Assembly (NCBI GenBank): GCA_035547915.1
Contig: DASZTS010000097.1
Location: forward strand, 1 to 49,986
Length of the DNA stretch: 49,986 nucleotides
Source: DASSFG01 sp035547915
Lineage (GTDB): Bacteria > Planctomycetota > Planctomycetia > Pirellulales > JAICIG01
Direction: 5' to 3'
The translations under genes and the position numbers were made by a program. The first letter of the stretch is position 1. Every line of letters starts with the position of its first letter. The notes under the pieces are model-generated. The model had not been told where the DNA came from, made no database searches, and saw nothing but the letters and a program-made list of their open reading frames with translations. Positions 24,772 through 31,713 of this stretch are shown here, one piece after another.

Positions 24772-27700
24772 ATGATGTCACGCATCGTCGATCGACCGCC
24801 CGAGGGACTGCGAGCCGACGGCCTCAAGACCGGCGGCTGGTGGCATGCGGACGAAGAACCCGGCCGGATCGTGTGCGACCTCTGTCCGCGGACCTGTGCA
24901 TTGCGGCCCGGGGATCGCGGCTTTTGCTTCGTGCGCGAGAATCGCTCGGGCGAGATGGTGCTCTCCACCTACGGGCGCAGCACGGGTTTTTGTATCGATC
25001 CGGTGGAGAAGAAGCCGCTCAACCATTTCTACCCAGGTACGAGCATCCTGTCGTTCGGCACCGCTGGCTGCAACCTGGGCTGCAAGTTCTGCCAGAACTG
25101 GTCCATCTCGAAGTCGCGCGAGGTCGAACAGCTCAGCGAGGAAGCCACGCCCGAGGCGATCGCCGCCGCCGCGCAGCGGTTGGGCTGCAAGAGCGTGGCC
25201 TTTACCTACAACGATCCGGTCGTGTGGGCCGAATATGCCATCGACGTGGCCCGGGCCTGTCACGCGGTGGGCGTGAAGACGGTGGCTGTCACAGCGGGCT
25301 ATATCACGCCGGCCGCCCGTGGGCCGTTCTACGAAGTGATGGACGCGGCCAACGTCGATCTCAAGGGTTTCACCGAAGATTTCTATCGGCACCTGACCCT
25401 TTCACACCTCGAGCCGGTGCTCGAAACGTTGCGTTGGCTGAAGCACGAGACCGATGTGTGGTTCGAGATCACCAACCTGGTCATTCCGCAGGCCAACGAT
25501 TCGCTCGACGAGATCCGCCAGATGTGCGGTTGGATCTTGGACAATATCGGCTCCGACGTGCCTTTGCATTTCACGGCGTTTCACCCCGATTTTCGCATGC
25601 GAGACCGTGGCGCAACTCCGCCCGAAACGCTGCTCGCCGCCTACGAAGTGGCGCGGTCGCTCGGATTAAACTATGTTTATGCGGGCAATGTGCACGCCCT
25701 GCGCGAAGGGAGCACCTGGTGTCCCGGCTGTGGCACATTGCTCATCGAGCGCGATTGGTACGACCTGCACCGCTATCAACTCGACGGTAACCGCTGCCGG
25801 AACTGCGGCTACCAGATCACCGGACATTTTGAGACAGCGCCCGGCAACTGGGGCCGCAAGCGGTCGCCGGTGCGCATCGCCGAATATGCCTCAGCCGGCG
25901 GGCAGCGACCGAGACCGGAGCAGACACAAATCAACGTTGCGCCGCAGCAGCTCGTCGTGTTGCAGCCGACCGCCCCGAATACCACTCGACCGGAAGCGAA
26001 CGAATTCCGTCCTACCACGATGAACGATGCGATAAGTGTCACGCCGACTCTGGAAGCCCCGACGGCGGGCGCGGCCCGGCCCGAACTGACCGACGACCAG
26101 AAGCAGACGCTCTTGCGGGCCGCCGCACAGATCGTCGCCGCCACAGCGACCGGCCAGACGATGACGCCCACGAGCGCGGGGCTCGATCCGTTTCAGGGAG
26201 TGCTCGTGTTGGGCGCCTTCGTCACCTTGAAACGCGAAGGCCGTCTGCGTAGCTGCTGCGGCGCTATGTCTCCTTCGGTCAACCTCGCCCATGCCGTCTT
26301 TCATGCGGCGGTGCGGTCGGCGATCGACGACCATCGCTTTCCGCCCGTCACGCCGCACGAGTTGCCGTATCTCGATGTGGATCTCTGGGTGTTGCACGGC
26401 CAACAAGCCGTGACGGCGCAGGGCGAGGCTCGCCGCGATACGGTGACGATCGGCAAACACGGTCTGCAAATCGCCGCGGGAGATCGGCGCGGTTTGCTGC
26501 TGCCCGGCGTGGCCATCGAGCACAGGCTCGACGCGGAAGGTTTCTTGCAGCAGGTCTGCCTCAAAGCGGGCCTCCAGCCGACGGCCTGGAAGGACAATGA
26601 CACGGTGCTCTCGACCTTCGAGGGCGAGATGGTAGAGGGAGCGCTGCATCAACTCGTCGAGCAACAGCCCGCTCCGAATGCCGCGGTGGCTCCGCGCCGC
26701 CTGACACCGGCCGATCTGACCGCCTTGGCCGATTTCTGCCTAGGCAATATCTGGGCCACGATCGCCGGTGCCACGCCCAGTTGTTATGCCTTCGGTGTGG
26801 CGGACGACAACGTAAACGGTGTCGCCCTAGCACTGGAAGACACCGCCGGCAATCGCTGGCTACAAACGAGTCAGCTCTCGCTGCGCCAGCTCATGCCCCT
26901 GCAATCGACTCTGTTTGCCCAGAGCGAGGAACTGGGCAAACTGCTCGCCAGCCGCGGTGTCGCCGCCAGCCGCCTGGCTGAAGCGCGGCTCAGGTTGGCC
27001 GTGCTCTACGAACCGGCGATGCACGGCACGCTGGCGGCACCGGATCTGCGCGGTGTCGATGCCGCGCGGCAGTCGGTGATCGTGGTCGAGGGTGCCAAAT
27101 CGGCCATCGTGTACGACGAGCAGGTGGCGCCGACCGATTCGATGGCCGAGGCCCGCCGCCTCGCGCGGGTGACTCTGCCCGAAAGTGCGGCCGTCTATAG
27201 CGCCGTCACCCTATCCAACGTGCCGCGTTTCGTCGTAGCGAGCGTTCCGGCGCCTCAGGCGGGGCCGCGGACACGCCCCGCCGCCGTGGCCGGAAGCTTT
27301 TATCCCGGCGATGCCGAATCGCTCTCGCACCTGGTCGACGACCTGCTCAGCGGCCCACCGGTGACACCGGAAGTCTGGCCGGCCGTGATGACGCCTCACG
27401 CCGGGCTCAAATTCTCCGGTCGCCTGGCCGCCGATGTCTTGCGGCGAGTCGTCATACCCGAGCGGGTCGTTATCATCGGGCCGAAGCACACGCGGCTGGG
27501 GGTCGAACGGGCGGTGGCGCCCCACGAATCGTGGTCGATCCCCGGTGCGATCATCCCGGCCGATCCAGAACTGGCCCGCGAACTGGTGGAAGCGATCCCC
27601 GGCCTGCAAGTGGATGCGGCCGCGCACCAGCAGGAGCATGCCATCGAGGTCGAATTGCCGTTCATCTCCCGGCTGGCCCCGCAGGCCAAGGTCACGGGCA

Positions 27701-28077
27701 TTGTCGTGGGCTCGGGCAACCTGGCGCGGTGCCGCGACTTTGCCGACGGTCTGGCCTCCTGCCTGCAAGGTCGCGCCGGCTCGACGTTGCTCGTGATCTC
27801 CAGCGACATGAACCATTTCGCCAACGACGCAGAGACTCGCCGCCTCGACGAAATGGCCCTCGCCGCGATGGAAACGCTCGATCCGGCGGCCCTGCTCGAC
27901 GTGGTCACCCGCCACCACATCAGCATGTGCGGCGTGTTACCGGCAGTCATCGTCATGGAGACGCTTCGCCGGCTCGGCGGGCTGACGCGCTTCCGCCGCG
28001 TCGGCTATGCCACCAGCGGCGACGTATCGGGCGAGCGAAGCCGCGTCGTCGGCTACGCGGGTATGTTGCTGGGGTAG
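24772..28077 (+). CDS. AmmeMemoRadiSam triple fusion: radical SAM, AMMECR1 and Memo in one protein
   Basis: This 1101-residue protein joins three parts that are usually separate genes. Residues 1-360 are the radical SAM enzyme: the CDLCPRTC cysteines near the start, the cluster motif CNLGCKFC (Cys100, 104, 107), AGNVHALREGS and a zinc-ribbon-like end with CPGCGT and CRNCGY. Residues 440-640 are AMMECR1, with LRSCCGAMSP where the family has an LRGCIG-type motif. Residues 834-1101 are Memo, with candidate metal or active-site residues His876 (TPHAGLKFSG), His906 (GPKH) and Cys1053 (SMCGVLP). Residues 650-830 match nothing I recognise. The system's reaction is unknown in any organism. ATG 24772 is the first of two; no clear ribosome site. 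Confidence 0.9.
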   Translation: MMSRIVDRPPEGLRADGLKTGGWWHADEEPGRIVCDLCPRTCALRPGDRGFCFVRENRSGEMVLSTYGRSTGFCIDPVEKKPLNHFYPGTSILSFGTAGCNLGCKFCQNWSISKSREVEQLSEEATPEAIAAAAQRLGCKSVAFTYNDPVVWAEYAIDVARACHAVGVKTVAVTAGYITPAARGPFYEVMDAANVDLKGFTEDFYRHLTLSHLEPVLETLRWLKHETDVWFEITNLVIPQANDSLDEIRQMCGWILDNIGSDVPLHFTAFHPDFRMRDRGATPPETLLAAYEVARSLGLNYVYAGNVHALREGSTWCPGCGTLLIERDWYDLHRYQLDGNRCRNCGYQITGHFETAPGNWGRKRSPVRIAEYASAGGQRPRPEQTQINVAPQQLVVLQPTAPNTTRPEANEFRPTTMNDAISVTPTLEAPTAGAARPELTDDQKQTLLRAAAQIVAATATGQTMTPTSAGLDPFQGVLVLGAFVTLKREGRLRSCCGAMSPSVNLAHAVFHAAVRSAIDDHRFPPVTPHELPYLDVDLWVLHGQQAVTAQGEARRDTVTIGKHGLQIAAGDRRGLLLPGVAIEHRLDAEGFLQQVCLKAGLQPTAWKDNDTVLSTFEGEMVEGALHQLVEQQPAPNAAVAPRRLTPADLTALADFCLGNIWATIAGATPSCYAFGVADDNVNGVALALEDTAGNRWLQTSQLSLRQLMPLQSTLFAQSEELGKLLASRGVAASRLAEARLRLAVLYEPAMHGTLAAPDLRGVDAARQSVIVVEGAKSAIVYDEQVAPTDSMAEARRLARVTLPESAAVYSAVTLSNVPRFVVASVPAPQAGPRTRPAAVAGSFYPGDAESLSHLVDDLLSGPPVTPEVWPAVMTPHAGLKFSGRLAADVLRRVVIPERVVIIGPKHTRLGVERAVAPHESWSIPGAIIPADPELARELVEAIPGLQVDAAAHQQEHAIEVELPFISRLAPQAKVTGIVVGSGNLARCRDFADGLASCLQGRAGSTLLVISSDMNHFANDAETRRLDEMALAAMETLDPAALLDVVTRHHISMCGVLPAVIVMETLRRLGGLTRFRRVGYATSGDVSGERSRVVGYAGMLLG

Positions 28078-28163
28078 CGGCGTGATCTGCTGGGGTAGAC
28101 AGCGCGACAAAATCCGCACGAGGAACACACGAGGACGCCGTGCTCCGATCCGGGTTGCAGCGG

Positions 28164-28172
28164 TGTTATAAT
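28164..28172 (+). promoter_or_regulatory. Extended -10 promoter predicting a leaderless transcript
   Basis: TGTTATAAT is a perfect extended -10 (TGn-TATAAT). The ATG at 28179 starts 7 bases after it, where transcription is expected to begin. There is no ribosome site in the gap. Confidence 0.5.
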
Positions 28173-28178
28173 CCACTC

Positions 28179-28445
28179 ATGTCTACGATCAGTTATCTCG
28201 ACCGCTTCCTCGAGCCGATGGCCGAGGCTTTTACGCCGGAATTTGCCCGTCGCATCGTCGAATTACGGGCAGAGCCGAGTCTTCAGGCACATATCGATGA
28301 ATTGGCCGAAAAGGCGAATCACGGAACGCTTTCCCCTGATGAGGAACGAGACTACAGGAGCTGCATTGAGGCAGCCGACATCATCGGTATCATTCAAGCC
28401 AAGGCACGGCGCTTTTTAGCAAGCCATCCTGACCAAGATGGATGA
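28179..28445 (+). CDS. Small helical protein paired with an HNH endonuclease
   Basis: This 88-residue protein starts MSTISYLDRFLEPMAEAFTP and continues with FARRIVELRAEPSLQAHIDELAEKANHGTLSPDEERDYRS and IGIIQAKARRFLA. It appears all-helical and has no catalytic motif. It overlaps the HNH gene by 8 bases, so the two are translated together. The pair is one I associate with planctomycetes and cyanobacteria, with the small protein upstream. A regulator, inhibitor or antitoxin-like role is possible but unproven. The predicted leaderless start (ATG right after a strong -10) sets its translation apart from its neighbours. Confidence 0.65.
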   Translation: MSTISYLDRFLEPMAEAFTPEFARRIVELRAEPSLQAHIDELAEKANHGTLSPDEERDYRSCIEAADIIGIIQAKARRFLASHPDQDG

Positions 28446-28833
28446 CGAGCTGCGTGAATTCGTAAGGCACCGAGCTCGCGATCGTTGCGAGTATTGTTTG
28501 ATCCCACAGGAAGCGACGCCCTACTTCAGATTTCACGTAGAGCACATCATCGCGAGGCAACATGCTGGTGAATCCGATGATGAAGCGCGGCTCGCTTTGG
28601 CCTGCGCCCGCTGCAACGCCTATAAGGGTCCAAATCTCAGCAGCGTCGATCCTTCGACGGGACAAATCGTGCTCCTTTTCAACCTTCGACAAGATCGATG
28701 GGAAGACCATTTTTTCCTCGACAGCGGCGAAGTGGCTGGGCTTACACCGACCGGTCGGGCAACCGTGCGGCTGCTGAACATGAACGCCGAAAATCGCGTC
28801 GAACTGCGAAAGGAATGGTACGGGGGCGAATGA
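28438..28833 (+). CDS. HNH endonuclease-domain protein
   Basis: This 131-residue protein has the HNH/McrA-like metal core: CEYCLIP (residues 18-24), FHVEHIIARQHAG with the HNH histidine, then LALACARCNAYKG, giving two Cys-x2-Cys pairs for zinc and the catalytic His with following Asn. It probably nicks DNA. The remaining residues (VALLFNLRQDRW..., GLTPTGRATVRLLNMN) match the tail of small stand-alone HNH proteins. It is not next to a restriction, phage or intron element, and it overlaps the upstream small gene by 8 bases. Confidence 0.85.
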   Translation: MDDELREFVRHRARDRCEYCLIPQEATPYFRFHVEHIIARQHAGESDDEARLALACARCNAYKGPNLSSVDPSTGQIVLLFNLRQDRWEDHFFLDSGEVAGLTPTGRATVRLLNMNAENRVELRKEWYGGE

Positions 28834-28920
28834 ACTTCTTAACAGGCGCCCCCAAACGTCCGATCGATTCCGCCAGGACGCCTTGCTCCAATTCAGCAAG
28901 AGTCGGATAATCGGCTCGCC

Positions 28921-30675
28921 ATGGCGCCGATCGCGGCAAATCCCGAAGCGAGTCTGGATGTCCGTCCGGGTGACGAGACGCTCACGCCGGCCGAGTTGAA
29001 GTCGGTGTCGTTGTTCGCCGACTTGAAGCGGGCGCCGAGCTTCGAAAAGTTTCCAGGCGCCCTGGTCCTCAGGCGCTATGCGCGGGGCGATGCGATCGTC
29101 CGGCAAGGCGAGGCCGGTTGGACCGCGTTCTATATCCTGACGAGCGAAGACCTGGTCACGCTGCGCCGCGTGCAGTTGGCGCAGGTGCAAGCGGAACTCT
29201 CGGCCAGCGAGGCGAGCCGCCGCCAGGAGCTTGCCGCGCGTCAGGCGGCGCTCGAGCATGAATTAGCCCACCTGTCGACACGCACCGCGGTGCCCGCCGA
29301 CGAGCGGGCCAAGGAACCGGCCGTCACGGCCAGGTTGGATGTCGAGTTGTCGTCGCGGACCAAGATGCCGGGGGTGCTGAGCCGCCTATTCGGACGCGGA
29401 CGTGGCAGAACCGAAGCCGACCGCCGGCCAGACTACGTTCCCAACGACGGCGCGACCGACATCGCGCTCAGCACGCGCCAAGCGCCGATGTACGAGGGCG
29501 ACCTGTTCGGCGAGATGAGCTGCTTGAACCGCGTACCTCGCTCGGCGACCGTCATCGCCGATCGCGACTGTTACCTGCTCGAGATGCTCCGCAACATCTT
29601 GGATCAGGTGCGGCGCGACCCGGGTTTCAAGGAAAAATCCGACTGCGTCTATCGCCGCCGGGCGCTCGGGCCGCAGCTCAGGCGGTTCTCGATCTTCGCC
29701 CAATTGACCGAACAACAGTTCGACGGTCTGCGGCAGCAGGTCGAGTTGGCGACTTTTCCGGCGGGCGGCGTCATCTTCAACGAAGGGGACGCCTCGGACG
29801 CCTTCTACGTAATCCGTAGCGGCATGGTCAAGATCGTCAAAAACCTGCCGACGCCACGCACGCTGACCTACCTGGGCCGCGGCGATTTCTTCGGCGAGGC
29901 CGGCGCCTTGCTGGGCCAGCCGCGCAGCGCCACGGCCATCGCCAGTGGACATCCACAAGCCACCGAGGGGCTGGGCTCGGACGTGGAGTTGGTGCGCATC
30001 GGCCGCGATTATTTTCTCGATCTGTGCCGCTCCTCGAGCGAATTGCAGGCGCTCTTCGCCGCGCAGCGCAAGCGATACGAAGAGCGCGAACGGCAGCAGA
30101 CCGAAGCACCGGCGTGGGATCCGCAGCAGCCGGTGTTGCTCCATCCGCAGTTCGAGGAATTGGGCCTGCTACAGGGCCAGAAGCTCATGCTCGTCGATCT
30201 CGACCGCTGCACACGTTGCGGCGACTGCATGCAGGCCTGCGTCAACACACATCAAGACGGGGTCAGCCGGCTGTACCTCGATGGCCCACGCTTCGGCAAG
30301 TATCTGGTGCCGAACGCTTGCCGCAAGTGCCTCGATCCGGTGTGCATGATCGGTTGCCCGGTCGGCTCGATCGTACGCGGCGAAGCCGGCGAGATCGTCA
30401 TCAAGGATTGGTGCATCGGCTGCGGCCTGTGCGCCGATCAATGCCCCTACGGCTCGATCCACATGCACCCTCTCGCGGGACTCAACCTGGCGACCGACCG
30501 ACCTTCACATACGCCCGCATCTGCCGATGCGCGAGAGAAGGAGGTGAGCGAACGGGCAGTGGTGTGCGACCTGTGCGCGGGCCTCGACGGCATGGGGCCG
30601 GCATGTGTCTATCACTGCCCGCACGATGCGGCCATCCGCATCGATGCCCGCTACGACTTTCCCGGAACGTGTTGA
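28921..30675 (+). CDS. Two cyclic-nucleotide-binding domains fused to a four-cluster ferredoxin domain
   Basis: This 584-residue soluble protein has cNMP domain 1 (about residues 40-225, with FEKFPGALVLRRYARGDAIVRQGE and GDLFGEMSCLNRVPRSATVIA), split by a helical, probably coiled-coil insert near 85-125. cNMP domain 2 spans about 258-370 (GGVIFNEGDASDAFYVIRSG, GDFFGEAGALLGQPRSATAIA). Residues 429-584 are an HycB/DmsB-type ferredoxin with 16 Cys: CTRCGDCMQAC, CRKCLDPVCMIGC, CIGCGLCADQC and CDLC...CVYHC. The protein could link a cyclic nucleotide to electron transfer. It is alone on its transcript as far as I can see, without an adjacent oxidoreductase. The ATG 28921 has no clear ribosome site. 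Confidence 0.85.
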   Translation: MAPIAANPEASLDVRPGDETLTPAELKSVSLFADLKRAPSFEKFPGALVLRRYARGDAIVRQGEAGWTAFYILTSEDLVTLRRVQLAQVQAELSASEASRRQELAARQAALEHELAHLSTRTAVPADERAKEPAVTARLDVELSSRTKMPGVLSRLFGRGRGRTEADRRPDYVPNDGATDIALSTRQAPMYEGDLFGEMSCLNRVPRSATVIADRDCYLLEMLRNILDQVRRDPGFKEKSDCVYRRRALGPQLRRFSIFAQLTEQQFDGLRQQVELATFPAGGVIFNEGDASDAFYVIRSGMVKIVKNLPTPRTLTYLGRGDFFGEAGALLGQPRSATAIASGHPQATEGLGSDVELVRIGRDYFLDLCRSSSELQALFAAQRKRYEERERQQTEAPAWDPQQPVLLHPQFEELGLLQGQKLMLVDLDRCTRCGDCMQACVNTHQDGVSRLYLDGPRFGKYLVPNACRKCLDPVCMIGCPVGSIVRGEAGEIVIKDWCIGCGLCADQCPYGSIHMHPLAGLNLATDRPSHTPASADAREKEVSERAVVCDLCAGLDGMGPACVYHCPHDAAIRIDARYDFPGTC

Positions 30676-30699
30676 CGCGATGTGTCGGGGGCCGTTCGG

Positions 30700-31318
30700 T
30701 CATTGGCCCGTGAACGGCCTGCCCGGCGGCGGATCGGGCGGTTGTCGCCACTGCCAGTCCGTCCGGTAATTGATCTTCAAATACGGCGTCTCGATCCGCT
30801 GCCCACCCTGTTGTTGAGAGATCAGCAGTCCGTTCAAAGCGCTCGACGTGAGCAGCGTGCATTCGACCGGCCAGGTGGGGCGACTCGTGTGGAACATCGC
30901 GTCGATTCCTTTAACCAGATACGTGAAGTGCATCACAGGCCGGGCTTCTTGGACCCGGAAGAGCGTCGAGTCGATGCGGTCGTCGGCATAACGCCAGGAC
31001 GCGGCCCATTCGATGTCGTTGGCCGGCACCTGGTCCGTATAGAAGCGACACCAGCCGCAGGTCGGGCCGCTCACCCTGCCCATCGAGCGTGTAGCCCTCC
31101 AGCAAACGGCCGACGATCACGTCGGCGTGCGAATTATGGTAGTAGACCGTCACCAGGGCCGCGATCTGCGGCGTCTTCGCCGTTCCATCTTGCTCGGCAG
31201 CCCGTGCCCGCCCGCAGTAAAAAACGGAACAGCCAAGCCCGAGGCAAAGAAGCACGAGCCGGGTGGGCACGGCACGACGAAACACACCCGGTCGGTCGAA
31301 TTGAGATAGTAGACCCAT
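30700..31318 (-). pseudogene. Planctomycete secreted protein gene, frameshifted with an internal deletion
   Basis: The first frame has a signal-peptide-like start (LVLLCLGLGCSVFYCGRARA) and then VTVYYHNSHADVIVGRLLEG...LRLVSLL. The normal continuation FYTDQVPANDI is in the next frame, so one extra base lies near 31053-31058. That frame then jumps to what looks like the C-terminal part of the protein (VMHFTYLVKGIDAMFHTSRP, GGQRIETPYLKINY), about 300 residues too early. Intact relatives as I remember them are around 400-480 residues. Both defects together make this a pseudogene. Confidence 0.65.
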
Positions 31319-31713
31319 CTTCGGCCCTTTCGCCGCCAGGACGACCTCTGTTGGCAGGTACTCCGCAACCGTCCGCCTGGCCGCGGCGCGAGGGAAAACC
31401 CATTACGGTCCGCCGGCGGCTAGTTATAATAAAACGACGTGCCAGTATCTGCCGTTGCCCCCGATCGTCAGCAGGCGCATGTGCCCGGTGGTCCTCGATG
31501 CCACCCGGTGTCGCTATAAAAATCGCGGGGCGATGCGGCGAAATTTGACAATTCCGTTGCGGAGTCGATAGAGTTACGTTTGCAGGCGATCGTTGCCCCG
31601 TCGCAGTTACCCGTCTTGGCCGCTCTCGCGGCCGACGGTGCAAGATCGCAGGATGCGAACCGCGCAAGCCGGCTCGCTCCGCACAACGGACAGAGTAAAA
31701 AGGAAATCCGCCC
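31319..31713. other. Intergenic region upstream of the PilM-type operon
   Basis: There is no convincing gene on either strand. TATAAT at 31425-31430, with TTACGG 16 bases before it, is a weak promoter candidate for the plus-strand operon that starts at 31714. A good ribosome site (AAAGGAAA, 31698-31705) precedes the operon's first ATG. Confidence 0.45.

Noticed and set aside
31403..31430. TTACGG-16-TATAAT before the PilM-type operon
   Set aside because: The -10 is perfect but the -35 is poor and the leader would be about 275 bases; mentioned only as a weak candidate.
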